From positions 11,185,317 to 11,249,316 of the forward strand of contig JAJEKV010000006.1 of assembly GCA_021234155.1 (NCBI GenBank): a stretch of DNA of 64,000 bases, read 5' to 3'. This DNA is from Isoetes taiwanensis (taxonomy: Eukaryota > Streptophyta > Lycopodiopsida > Isoetales > Isoetaceae). Below the pieces are notes generated by a model that had not been told where the DNA came from, made no database searches, and worked only from the letters and a program-made list of their open reading frames with translations. Each line of letters starts with the position of its first letter. Position 1 is the stretch's first letter. This document shows positions 24,361 to 37,000 of the stretch, piece after piece. The translations under genes and the position numbers were made by a program.

Positions 24361-26587
24361 GAACTATTGAGATTAAAAATACATATTATCAAAATATAAT
24401 TAATAATTAATTTAATTAACAATAATTTAATTAATTTAATTAAATAAATAACTAATAAAGAAATATAAATCATTCTCCTCTTCTCGACTAGTGAGTCGAG
24501 AATTGGAATACACCATTATGATGGAAAACACGATTTTGATGGGTTTCCAATTTTGATGGAGCGTAGCCTAAAGTTGATGCATCGCAGGCGGGGAACTTGA
24601 AAAGCGGGCGTCATCTGCGTGCCCTCATCATCAATACGAGGAGCGAGACATCACAAAGGAGTAATCTCCCTTCCCCAAAATTACTGCGTCGGCGGCGTTG
24701 TATTACTCTTTGCCAAATAGCAAAGCATTTCTTTCTCTGTTGTGACATTTATTCCCAAATACGAGTAGTAGGCAGTGCAGGGGCCATGAGTTTCATCGAA
24801 GAAGCTCCGGGCCTTCACCATGCTCCGACCTCCATATCCTGGCGCACATGGTTAGAAGGCCCAAACAAATCCATATCCTACGCACATCGTTAGAAGAAGA
24901 AGAAACGTGAAGACATCCGGGAACGGCAAGATGAAGTTGGACCAAGGCTCCGGTCTACGCCCGCTACTCCGGCAAATCCGGCGAGGCGGATTCTCCATGC
25001 TTTGCCCAAAGCAGATCCGGATTCTCCATGCCAAGCGGGGACGGATCCTCTATCCGCCCTCTTCCCTATGGCCTAAACCAGTCTAAGCACTGGCGGCCGT
25101 CTCATCCCGCCCCTTCTCATCCTTCTCGCCAGCTTGCATTGGCAGCCATAAATGCATCGTTTCGGGCAGTTCAGCCACCATGGTTCTCAGGCCCAAGTTC
25201 TCGCGATTCGGCCACCATGGTTCGAGGAAGAGAGAGTCGACCAGCGGATGAAAGAAGCCAATTCAAAAGTCTGCTTCTACCGATTCAAAAAACTACGCTT
25301 CTCACGATTCTGTGGATTAATTTTTTAGCCCCTTTTCCTTCCTTGCATGGCGTTCACGGTGGCCGATTCAAAGCGCCTTCATTCAAGCGCCTTCATTCAA
25401 AAGCGCCTTCATTACGTTAGATTTTCTATTTCTTGAGCTTTCTAACAAGAAAGCCGATTCAAGCGGAATCAGCGAAAGTAGCGGCCGATTCAAGCGCCCG
25501 ATTCAAGCGGCGATTCAAAATCGGTAGAAATGGAGGAATGAAGAAGTTAAAAGCTTCGATGCGCCCCCTTCGTTTCTTACCCATTTTCTATTTCTTGAGC
25601 TTTCTAACAAAGCTCACCTTTGCTCCTGCGATTGGAGATTGAATATACAAACTTATTCAATTTGGCGAGAATCCAACAAAGCGAAATTTCCCCAAATGGG
25701 GGCTTACATTTGATAGCAGCTCTGCCATTCCCTTTCTTTCCTTTCAATATTCGTGGTTGCCAAGCCGAAATTGATTAGCAAGCCGGTGGGAGCTATGGCG
25801 TTGGGAGCTTATTCCAAGCGGTACAAATGAACTTCTGTCTCAAAGGTATGTACCAAAGTTTGAAATTCAAGCATGGGCGGGAAAAAAAGCGGAGGGTATT
25901 AGAAAAAAGGGGGTAAAATAATACGTTGAAAAAGAAAGTGTAAAATAAATGATTTTAAAATTCAAGCATGGGCGGAAAAAAGGCGATGTATTAGAAAAAA
26001 AAAAGGGTAAAATAATACATTGAAAAGAGCGTGTAAAATAAATGCTAATAATATAGGATTATATTTTGACGTGTCCCCAATTTCCTCTAGGTGCGTTTTC
26101 TAGGCATATATTCTTATTCTAAGGTAAAATTTTACTTTGCGAAGATCATGATATAATTTACCCCTTGTTTAACCCATTTTGAAGGTTCAAGACACAAAAT
26201 GGGGACAAGTACATATTAATATATAGGTCTAATGCTTATTAATAGATTTAATGCATAGGTCTAATAGGCTCTCATAGGTTATAATGTGCATTATAGGTGC
26301 ATATGTTGCTATTTACATGTGCATTAGGCATTACTCTTTACATAGCTAAATATGAGCCCAATGGTCCCCTCTTCATATAGCTATATGGTATGGTCCATTA
26401 GAAAGGGGGAGGGTCCATTGGATGTGTCCATACTGCATACATGGGAGGGTCTATTCTTTATGGAAAATACATAGGAAATTTATGGGGAGGGTTTTTTTTC
26501 ATAGAAAATACATAGGATGTTTGAAGGTTATTCATTTTCGACCTTCTCGGACTCTGAGCTTTGAAATTGCCCTTTTTTTACTTTGAG
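24361..26587. other. Interior of the 3.84-kb element without a recognised gene
   Basis: 24361-24470 is AT-rich with repeated TTAATT words. 25360-25520 repeats a short GCCGATTCAAGCGCC / TTCATTCAAGCGCC motif. 25860-26050 repeats a segment around TTCAAGCATGGGCGG. No coding sequence is supported. Confidence 0.5.
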
Positions 26588-27055
26588 TTGCCTTTTTAGA
26601 CTTGCGAGTCGAAAGGCCCTCAAACTTGCATTTTTAAACTTTGTTTTTGCCTTTCTCGACTTCGCTTGGTCGAAAAGGTCAAGCAACTGCCGGTTTTATG
26701 GGTCGGAAGGCCTTGAGTCGAGAAAGGCCTTCGACCCATAAAACCTGCGTTCGGCTTTTGAGCTGCCTTTCGATTTCGCCCAGAGAAAGGCTTCCGACCC
26801 ATAAAACCTGCGTTTACGGCTTTGGTACGCCTTTCTCATTTCGCGGTCGAGAAAGGCCTTTCCGACCATAAAACCCTGCGTTTTTCGCTTTTTGAAATTT
26901 TGCCTTTTCGACTCGCGAGTCGAGAAAGGCCTTCCACCACTAAAACTTGCATTTTTGCTTTGGTGCGCCTTTCTCGACTTCATGAAGTCGAGAAAGGCTT
27001 TCGACCCTAAAACCTGCGTTCTTCCCTCCGATTTGCCTTTCTCATGCCCTGTATT
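26588..27055. repeat. Tandem hairpin repeat, ~65-75 bp units (one longer)
   Basis: About six to seven units start near 26588, 26648, 26763, 26829, 26902, 26967 and 27035. Each carries CCTTTCTCGACTT facing GTCGAGAAAGGC, followed by CGACCCATAAAACCTGCG. The arms fold into a hairpin in each unit. No spacers of the CRISPR kind are present. Confidence 0.8.
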
Positions 27056-27758
27056 TTTCAAAATGGCCCTAAGAACTGTGTTTTATTTTATTTTTTGCAT
27101 GTAGCATCACTTGACTAATTTGATTTTGTCTCTTGCAGTTCTTATCTCGACCAAATAGTACATGCTTGGGAGCAATGAAAAGATCAGTTCATTAAAGAAA
27201 GGTACCGAGAAGAGGGTGGTGACTTCAGTTGGACATACAAGCACGTGGCCCATGAAGGAACTCCTCATACAAATTTCTATCGTCTGTAAGTTGCTCCGTG
27301 ACTAGGAGAGAGCTCCACGCGCCCTTTGCACTAGGTTGTTCATGTGTGAAGAGGGTGTAATGATTGTGCCCATACGACCACTATGGTCTCTTCACCCACT
27401 GTAATATATATTGTAATGAGCCCATTTATAAATATAAGGTATCTCAAAACTAGTATTTTTGGGTGATCAAATAAACGATTTGCATAATTTTTGTTGGAAT
27501 TTGTGATCTATTGTCTACCTACCTAAGAAAATAGAGCCAAAATGTTCAACTAAAAATCTCTTTCAATTAGAACTTGATAGGTCTAATGCATGTTTGTGTT
27601 GCATTGTTCTTGTTCTCGACACGCTATCCATGAAAACTGGAAGAAAAGCTTGGATGCACACTAATAGACAAAAATTCCAATTATGGCCAGTTTTTGGGTC
27701 GAGGTGCTTCTTTTTGTGTAAATTAACAGGGTTCCGAAAAAAAATGGGAATGGAATGA
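27056..27758. other. Right interior of the 3.84-kb element
   Basis: No gene was recognised. Ordinary AT-rich sequence leads up to the right inverted repeat. Confidence 0.4.
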
Positions 27759-27783
27759 GTCCCACTTTAATTAAATACGACTT

Positions 27784-28560
27784 TGTGGTCATCCATACAT
27801 TTTGTACTGTCGTTCCTCACATCTAGTTATGTAATTTGGTTTCATCCTCTTGCCATTGAAAATGGACAAGTTTGGCAGCCGAAAACCCTCTGCATTCACA
27901 CAAGCTAAGGTTGTCACCCATTCCCCACTATTCATGACATTAATCTTCAAACCCCTAACTTTGCCTGCTTGGATATCGTTTTCATTAGCATTCCACACCC
28001 TGGATAGACGAAATTGATGTCATATATTCCCTTATAATGGTAGAGTAGAACATGTATTTTGGTTCATGGCTAGTGCATGAGCCCTTTTTGGGGTTTGTGC
28101 ATTCTTCAAAGATATATGGGGATGTCTTTGCTTGAATAACCTCCACCATTTGTTACCTGGCAGATTCATGCTTGTGGATATCACATTGTAATTGCATATC
28201 TGGGTTGCCTTCCCCTTCACTATATTAAGTTATTAAGTAATTCCTATGCCTGAGGCTGCCTTTTCCAAAGCCCAAGCCACCAGTTCTTCTTTCTCGGTAT
28301 TGAGCACATGAGGATGCTTCTTTTGCTTATGAGTGATACAACCATAATGTCAGTCCCTTGTTGTAGACTCGGATATACTAGACCTCCTAGAAACCTCTCT
28401 AATAGAAATGCCATATTCGCCAACCTCCTCTTGGATATCCAGCATTTGTTGTTCCATCGGCCTCTCTTTGATGTAGAAGTCTTGGGGGTGCCATCTCTAT
28501 TCAACAAAAAGCGAACAAAATATAAAGCAACTCCAGCTAGAAGCACTTGTTAGATAGGTT
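27784..28560 (-). pseudogene. pogo/Tigger-like transposase remnant, unit 2
   Basis: On the minus strand, 28546 to 28244 gives the N-terminal part, 28220 to 28032 a CENPB-type helix-turn-helix piece (PGNKWWRLFKQRHPHIS), and 27998 to 27789 the start of the DDE domain (TTLACVNAEGF, then IFNGKRMKPNYI). The canonical DETG motif reads NENDIQ, so the first catalytic acid region is altered. The frames are broken and the domain stops abruptly at 27784, where the 3.84-kb element is inserted. These transposases normally move elements with TA target duplications. This copy is inactive. Confidence 0.65.
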
Positions 28561-30480
28561 TAGATTAGAAAAGTTAATGCCAGCTACAAAAATCTAGATA
28601 GCTAATAAAATACATGTTGCCATTTATTCGAATTATCAGCTTACTAATAAAAGTAAGCATGTTACATCTTAATAAACTAACAATGAAAGGAACAAAGGCA
28701 AATATTATGAGCATGGTGGTTGGTCTGTGTTTGTAGTTCAACTAGGCTCTAGAACTTTATTATCACGCAATATCTCGTATATATTCTTTTCAAACATAAC
28801 TTTATATCTCGTGCCCCTAATGGACTAACAAAATTTAAAATTTTATCAAGTTTTGGACACGCAACACATCTTTTAAGTTTATAGGCTTTATCCAAATCAA
28901 ATAATTTCAATATTCCCAAAATACACAGGACTATTATAGGGCATTGAGTCGGCAAAAATATCAGAAAAGAAAGGGTGAAAGCATGTTAGGGTGTACCACA
29001 TTTGGAACCTGCAAAAGTACCTATACCCTAGTACTTCAGAACTAGGTACTTTTTCGTTTCTCCTTTCATTAAAACTGATTCAATAAAAAATAAAAGCCAA
29101 GGAATATTCAGAATTAAGATAAAGATAATGCTATTGGAGGCCAAAATAAATACATCAATTCTAAAATGTACCTTTTATTGTGGTATTACAAAGGTACGCA
29201 GTACCCAAAAAGCATGTTGAATTTAGTGTCATTCGCATCTTTTAGCGGACAAGTGCTGGTTGAGGGGAAGTGCTAGAAATAGTCATCCAGGATTTGCTAG
29301 TTGTAAAATGAAATGTATGTTGTTAATTGAAATGTGTTAAAAAATCATAAAAAGGCAATGACGTGGCAAGAAGGTCGGTCGAAAGAAAAATAGTTTAAAA
29401 GCGAGCAAAGTACGGATGAACTATATCGTGAAACAGAAATCAACTTTGTTGCAACATGGAGTGTGGGATATGAAAGTGAGGATTTCTCCAAGATTTGCTA
29501 CAGAAGAATTCCGTGAGCTTTTTGGAACCACCAAGATCCTTTGATAAGGAGTCCAAATGTTTTAGCTGAGGATTCTTGTGTATTGCACAGGGCAAAGGCA
29601 ATAGATTGGCTGCAGTACAAAACGTAGTGATTGAAAAAATTAGAGTAGCACATCGGGGGGTGCATCTATCATCTAGGGGGTACCTCATGTCCATGCAAGG
29701 GATTGCCGAAAACCCCCTTGTATACGCCTTAGAAATCTTTCAAAAATTCCACATTTCAGCCATATATTGAACCAGAGTCACTTAAAAAAAGCCCCTTAGG
29801 TAAGAGTATATGTATGGTTCAAGCCCGAAATAAACCCTTTTGGATCGCTCACCTAAATTGTATGGCTACAACTATGTGAACCCCCCTTGGTAGCACAACT
29901 GATTTTTGTAGAGGAGCATCGTTGTGTACCATAATTGATTTGAAGAACAGATTAAGGAGTGTGTTGGAGCTGGAGTAGTGGTTTTTCCTTGGGTTCAAAT
30001 CCCAGGGTCTATACTTTCTAATATTCATCGGCTCAAATTTAAGCAGGAAACTAACTTGAAACCCATAGAAAATGGGCAGAAGAACTCCGCCATAGCCGTC
30101 TCCCTGTCATGGGCACCAATGTCTCCGCGCGCCCTGTTTTCCACTGCCAAAAGAAATACGATCCAAAACAGAAACACGTCCCACAAAATCCCTAGACCAT
30201 AAAACAACAGAACCCGATTAATGACGTTAGGAATATATAGTTTTAGCATACAAAATAGCCCCCAAGACCATACCAAATCAGAGACAGGAGCGTAGGCTGG
30301 TGTGCTAAATAGAAAATTATTAAAGGAGAAGCATATTCAAATCACATGCAATTATAATCTCTTTTTTTTTTATTGAAGGCTATAACATGCAATTATAATC
30401 TCAGCCGTGCAATTTCCTATCGTGCTGACAAAGCAGCTTCGCTGGCTATTTAAATCAAAAAGAAAGAAGTACGTGCTCGA
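28561..30480. other. Gene-free stretch upstream of the M1AP-like gene
   Basis: No gene is supported. Two short opposing frames near 29.4-29.8 kb and one near 30.1 kb have no motif. The part after about 30.0 kb is likely to include the promoter of the following gene, without a clear TATA box. Confidence 0.4.
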
Positions 30481-30483
30481 ATT

Positions 30484-33448
30484 ATGGTGCTGTTGTGCTT
30501 CGTTCTGGATTTGCCTTCTTTTGGACCATCTTTGCTTCGAGACATTCAGCAGGTCAGTATTAAACCATCTGGAATCAAGATGTGTTCAAATCCGATCCGG
30601 CATTTCCTTGCTGTTTTAAACTTTCTTACAATCTTTTTGGTTTCAACCTGACAATCTTCGTCACATGGCTCAAAGTGTTTGCTGCAGCTCTCCAACCTTT
30701 TAATCCTCAGAAAGAGAAGGCCGTTTAGAACATCAAAAAATGTTGGAAACATAGGACTGTGTGCTTTGGGCCTCGATGGCATGAGCAATGAATACAAGGT
30801 AATTAACTTATTTACTTTGGTTCAAGGACATCTTTGTGTATTACCTGCTTGCTTTTTATGTCGGCAGTTACAGGTGGTTTATGGGGGAAACGTGCCTTTC
30901 TGTCTCAGGGATTTTCATCACGCTGTCTTGAGTTTGACAACCATTTCACATGGACATGATGGGAATGCCTCAGAATGTACTGGCCAAGGTAAGATCTTTA
31001 TGATATCCACTGCATATATGCATGTTTTTGTTGCTGGGCATTTAGACTTTTATGCTGTCAGTATCAAGTCTCTCCCAGATACTTCAGTCGGACACCGGCC
31101 TTTCATCTTGGGCTGAACCCTGTGTGGATAAGAAGATCATCATGATTAGCTGCTGCTTTAACGAAAATTCTGCTTCTTTTCAAAAAACTATACTGGTAAC
31201 TATATAGGAAGTGTGGTGCTTATAGGGATAGAAGTTTTGCATTATAGGGATAGAAGTTTTGCATTGCTTAGGGATTTTTTCTTTGAATTTTCAGCAAGCT
31301 GAAGAGCAGTGCATCATGGTTGAGTTCATCCAGATCCATCAGGAAGGAATGATGCTGGAGGAAAGGGGAAATGGAATATCAAGAAATATGCAGTCTATGC
31401 CATTTCAAATGAGCATATCTGATTTTGAAAACTGTTCATATCAATGCATGGAACAATGTTAGTAGCACAAATTGTGTTCATGTAATGTTTCTCTGTTTCC
31501 AATTTTTGTAGCTTCTTTAATCTGGTTACTGATATAACCTCTGGTTTACTTGTAGGCTCATCCTTCCTTTCTAAATGTGTGAAGCAATGGCTGCAAGAGA
31601 TAATATCTAATAATGAGTCATCGATGGAAGTAGTCCTGGAATTTAAAGAGCCTCTTCTTGAGTCCACTTGTAAAGTGATTTGTTCATTCTATCCTGCAAT
31701 TATGCAGCTGGAGGATGTAATAAAATCATGCGAGGTACTATTGTACAAAAAAAAAAAAAAAAAAAAAAACTTCTGCTCTTTAGATGTTTAAATATGTGTG
31801 GTAACTAAAGATCACTCATAGCTCCTTTCACTCTCCTAATAGTCTGTCTGTTTCCTGTAGAGAAGAACCTGCTCCAAATGTTAATTTTTTTTTGACCCTG
31901 TGAATAACAAGAAACAATGTACAGACTTGCAGGTGTCACGGGGTGGCGACTGACTCTCCATTAAAGAAAGCAGAAGAGGAAAAGCCAGTATGTCCTGTTA
32001 CGCACGAGAACCTTGATATCAACGATTTAGCAAACAATTGTGTTAGAATTGGAAATGAAGAAGTATTGTGCATGCCCTCTTTTCGGGCACCTCCCAAGAC
32101 TCCAAGTTGTTACAGCAGTAGTGGGCCACCCATTGTATTACATGTGGATAGGTGCATAGTGCTTTCTGAACTTGATGAAGGTAATGGGTGGAACATCCAG
32201 TACGGAAAGAGCTGTAACTGTTAACTCATCAACTAGTTGTAAGTGTTTAACTTCTTGCATGAAGGTCTGTTATTTGGATTGCCCCACATTGGGGTGCCAT
32301 CCTCAGATATTGACATGGATTTTGGCACTGGAGATACTGATAAATTTACAACAAATGATCATGGTAAGCATGTTATAGTGTCTTGCAAATCTCCTGATTG
32401 ATGGGATTTCTGACTACATTAATTGGGCGTAGTATTTGCTGCCATGTGCCAGTATCTATATGAAAAGGATTTGGGTCTGCTTTGTACATCAAATACAGAT
32501 ATTGATGTGGGAATAGAAACCTCCTTTCTATGCTTCTATGTTCTTCTGGCATCACCAAATGGATCATTTTTAGCAAAGGTACATTTGCAGCTATAAGTTT
32601 GGTACTTCTGTTTCTTGTTTGATTTAGTGATGCCCGTTTTGAATTTTTTCTTGTTAACATGGTGTCATGCTCTGTGTAGAGGGCAGCTTCATCGGAAGAA
32701 TTGCTGCTCTCACCGCAGAGGACACTTGAAATGAATATTTCAGATGATACAAAATTTTCTGTGTTTAAATGCTTATCAAAGGTATTGTCCTGTTTCAACC
32801 GACAAGGACGGAATGCTTTGGCTTTTTTTTTCTTTGCATTACTAAATGAACAATGACTTTGATGAAACTTCACAGATGGAAGCTTCAGGTTACAATCCCC
32901 TTCTATATGAAAGGGGGTGTCATTCAAAATTATCATGGTTGGTGAAGGAGAGTTTGCACTTTCGGTAAGCAGAAATGAATTGTTAAGGAAACTTGTAGGA
33001 TTCACTTTTAACCATGTTTATTTATAGGCCAATGGCAGCTAAGAAGGCTGCTACAAGCTTTAGAAGTGCGAGAGAACTTCACGAATCAGATACCAGAAAG
33101 AACTTGTTTGATGCCAGATTGGGAAACAATAACAGTCCAGCTGTAATATTTCAGCCAGTTTTTTCATCTGAACCAGCTTCACAAGACGTTAGCAACAGAA
33201 TGGGGAATAATACTGGGACTAGCCAAATGGCAAGTCCAAGGACACTTGTTACAAATGGAAAATCTCCGCTTGTTGGTGGCACTCAGACTTTCTTTTCTAG
33301 AGGGACTCCAGCAATGGGATCCATTCAGAAACCTTCATTGCCAGTTCAGAATTTATCAACCTATGGACAATCTCAACCTCTAGCAGAACCTCAAAGGCAG
33401 AATTTCAAGACTAGATTTAGAAGGATTAAAAGGGGACAAGCAGAGTGA
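30484..33448 (+). CDS. M1AP-like protein (meiosis 1 associated protein homologue)
   Basis: Twelve exons fit with consistent phases: 30484-30552, 30676-30798, 30868-30988, 31062-31195, 31295-31457, 31556-31742, 31933-32180, 32265-32363, 32433-32578, 32680-32781, 32876-32964 and 33028-33448. They give 633 residues. The product begins MVLLCFVLDLPSF, a von Willebrand A-like first strand. Later come KKIIMISCCFN, LLFGLPHIGVPSSD, FAAMCQYLYEKDLGLL and FYVLLASPNGSFLAK. These line up in order with vertebrate M1AP, as far as I can recall that sequence. In animals M1AP works with the ZZS proteins (SHOC1, SPO16, TEX11) in meiotic crossover formation; a plant role would be inference. The start of exon 2 could also be 30688. 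The C-terminus is uncertain: a second reading frame stays open to about 33720, so an unseen splice may replace the last residues. The gene is convergent with DRP5A. Confidence 0.7.
31745..31771 (+). repeat. Poly-A tract directly after a splice donor
   Basis: About 22 A follow the intron-6 donor GTAC of the M1AP-like gene. It is simple sequence that may slip between individuals. Confidence 0.8.
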
Positions 33449-34059
33449 GCTTGGCATAAAACAGCCTTCAATTGCAGCAAATAAGCTGCTCTTATCTGTC
33501 CTTGATTCCATTGACAATTTGGATGTGCTGCAAAAGGAACATGCTGGATATTGTGCGGCAACAAATTCAGTCACCAGATGCATTGTAGCCAACCAATTCA
33601 GTCACCAGATGCATTGTAGCCTGCGTAACTGGTTTGCTTTACAACAGTTTTTACTTCATAATTTTTTTTTTATACTCACTACATTTCCGATGCAGCAGCA
33701 TCTCACAGTAATTCCACAATTTTAGAGATTGATCTCACAATAATTGTTTAATATTCTTGTCGTGTATACGAACTGAATGATATAAGATTTAAGCATCAAA
33801 TTGCATCAAGCGAAAGAAACAAACTTTTTGGAATTACAATTTATGTTGTTGCAAATAAATTAGATAACAATGTTTTCTCATCAACGTAATTTTCTTTTAA
33901 AAGAAATGTTTTTCAACCCTATTTTGGTTGCAACCCAAGAATGTTGGAATTCCAAAACATTCAAACAAAAAAAAATGTGTTAGGCTGCAGTTGACAATTA
34001 TATTACAACGGGTGCCATGTTACCAAGGTGTGTAACATGGGCTAAAAAGTCAAAGTCAG

Positions 34060-37000
34060 TCAGATGGAGCGGGCCAGCCTCCGGAACTCTTGAAGGCAAG
34101 ACCTGAGCATTTTGTTTCTCTTCTGCAACAATTCCTTTTCCTTTTCAAGCTCTTCGATCATGCCAGGTGCCACAAACATGTCCATGAATCTTTCGTCGTC
34201 TACTGCAAACAGCTCCAATCCAAGGGACAACGCTAGCCGATCTTGGCTGCAATTCATGAAAAATTAGAATATTTTTTATGAACATTGGATTGGACCCACA
34301 ATAGTAGTTGATTCAAAAACATTTTTATGAACATTGGATTACACAGAAAAATTTGATCTGGGCAACTTACCAAGGTGTTAAAAATCCAGCATTGAGCATG
34401 GCCGGCACAGTGCGCTCTACAAGAACTTCCCTGATCCTTGAAAATTGGTCCGCAACCAGAGAACGAACATCTGCATAAACTGATTTTGCAGTTGGAATCC
34501 TGCTCTCTTTCATCTTCCCAAACATAGGAACACATTGCTTTTTCCTAAGCGCAGCATCTGCTGCAGCAAGGCGGCCACTAGCCAGGGCGAATTCCTTCCT
34601 CTTTGCAGCACAGGCGTCACTAGGAGGCTGTTCGGGAGACGGGGTTTCGGGTATAGTAAGCTGACTCTCTTTTAACGGATCTCTATCTTTGGGCAACATT
34701 TTTTCACTTGTTTGAGGACGAACATACCCTTGAGGTGCCAAATTTTCCGGCTCCTCTGATTGGTTCTCCTGCTCGTCTGAAATCTCCATGACCGGATTTG
34801 TTCCTTCCCAAAAACTCTGCGTTTGATTCTCGTAAGAGTGATATGGAGAATAAGCACTTGTTGCAGCGGTTAGCTCATGCCGAACCAACTGCTTGCACTC
34901 CTTGGTCAGATCCTGAATAAACTGCTCATGGGCTCGTCTCAGGGCTGCATGAAAGGCAACATATCCAGATTTGGTTGATAGCCTTTCGCCATAGATGCCT
35001 GAAAGTTAATACTTGAGTATTAAATATCTTGCGTTGCTGGGTTGCTATTGTTTCTAACAAAGAACAAAAAGACAATGTTGTAAACTTTGTTTACCATCAG
35101 ATGCATTCTGCATCTCCATTCTCTCCATGGCCAATTCAAACAGGTTTCGCAGTACATGTGCAAGGCGGTCACACACGGTGTCAATCAAGGGACCAAGCCA
35201 TGATCTGGCAGCAGCACGAGCTATGCCTGCTGCAGCTGCAGCAGATCCTCCAGTCCTTCCAGCATGGGCAAGTAAGAAATTTGCAACCTGTGTAGCATTT
35301 GCAATCTCAAGCTTACAAAGACTAAAACAGACGCAAGAAAATGGATCCATAATGAAGCAGAGTAAATAGATAAAAAGCATCATAACATACCTTCTCTCTT
35401 GAAACAGGAGGGCACTCGAGAGACCAAGCAGCACAGCGAAATTCATGTAAAACACGCTCAAATGCAGCTCCTCCATATAACTTCAGTGTTGCATTAGGAG
35501 GTAATACATCATTAGCCAACCCGGGCCATTTTCCAGATCCACTGGCCAGTCTCTCCTCGTCTGTTGTCCATCCCCATTCTGCTGGATCAGGGTCTGCTTC
35601 CCCATTAAGAAGAGCACCCTTTTCAAACAAGACCAGCACAAATTAAAAGGCATCTCTAACAATCTATATTGCCTTTGTCTTTTTCAAAATATGTTTTGGA
35701 AAATATAGTTGATACTTGTAGTATTTTACCATGTGCCTTGCAAGAGCAGCTGTATGGATCATAGCTGTTCTTCGAAGGGAACTCACATCTGAGGAGGCTG
35801 CTAGCCTTTCATCTATGTTGGCCAATTCAGCTCCAACTTCGTTACATCTTTTATCCAACAAAGCCAATGTTGCAGGTGCAGCCTCCCTATATCTGCCCAA
35901 ATAAACTGAGCAAATGTTAATGTCATATCATGCATCTCTAGATGTTCGATGTTTTAGCTCTTACCTCCTCTGAAGCTCTGCCTCCAGATACTTTCTCAAG
36001 TTTGCAAATCCTACATTTGCACCAAATTTTTCTTCATCAAATCCCCCAGTTATTTTCTCGCGAAGATGCCTCAAAACCGAGTTGTCAGTATTCATTATCT
36101 GGCTGCGAAATTCTTCATTTGAACATAAGCCCCTATCTTTTGGCAATGCCACGAAAAAATGCCTAACATTTTCTCCTAGGTACCCTCCTGCTCCTAAATA
36201 CCTATCTACTTCCCACCTTTCTGCAAACTCCTGAACATGGCAAAAACAGTTTCAGATATTTTGTATGTTCCTTTCAGTTTGTGTTTAGGTTGCATTGGCA
36301 TACCGTCAAACGATTGTCAAACTTGGAGACTACAACAATTGTCCGATGAAGGGATGGATCAATGCTGCGAATTGTATCCAACCATAGAGAAGAGCACCAC
36401 TCTACACTGCTTTGTTGAAGAAAAAATAGCAGTCTGTTTTGTGGTGCAGCAAGAGATTTCACCATGGCCAGAATGTCCTCAGGAGTGCTAGTTGGTTCCC
36501 CTTTCTTAGCCTGCAAGCAGGGCTATCAGTGATGCAATTTATAGAAGGTACCAAAACAAGTTATCATTGTAATTCTAATTTATATACAGGTATTGATTAT
36601 CTACAATCTTGTTCCATCCATCTTTCCTTTTAACTCTGTTTCAAAGAGGTTTAAGTTCACAAGTTTATCAGCCTTTCGTCAATGTCTACTCTGAAGTTGG
36701 TGTACGCTTAACTTGCAAATTCAACGAGCTAAAATGGCTAAAGTATGGATTATTATATACAGCCTATCCTCATACTGAAACTAAATGTCAGCCAGTGGTC
36801 AGATGCCATGGAATTTGCAATAACCTCCATGGCAGTAAAAAGAAAATGTCAATTACAAGTTCTAGTGTTGTCTAGATTATAAGTTCTATTGTTGTGACCT
36901 TCCAGCCTTCTAGTGATATAAAGTGCACTGTACCTTGAGGACAAATCCGGGTGTGTCAATCACTGTAAGATTAGGGCTGAATGCATACTCTGCCCGCATC

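Larger units (their letters stand above)
23945..27783. mobile_element. 3.84-kb TIR element inserted in the pogo-like repeat
   Basis: Perfect 25-bp inverted repeats lie at 23945-23969 and 27759-27783, beginning AAGTCGTATTTAATTAAAG. A direct TGTG flanks both ends (23941-23944 and 27784-27787). Unit 1 holds the uninterrupted sequence (CTCTGTGGTCATCC near 14095), so the insertion is well defined. Inside are a purine-rich tract, an AT-rich part, and a tandem hairpin repeat. No long frame or transposase motif is visible, so it is probably non-autonomous. A 4-bp target duplication does not fit hAT, CACTA, Harbinger or Mutator; the superfamily is undetermined. Confidence 0.8.

Noticed and set aside
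23930-24473. Several long open frames on both strands
   Set aside because: They fall in the purine tract, where low-complexity sequence has no stop codons; the products are simple repeats.
26588-27055. Regular repeats resembling a CRISPR array
   Set aside because: The units are contiguous and diverged, lack unique spacers, and the context is a plant genome.
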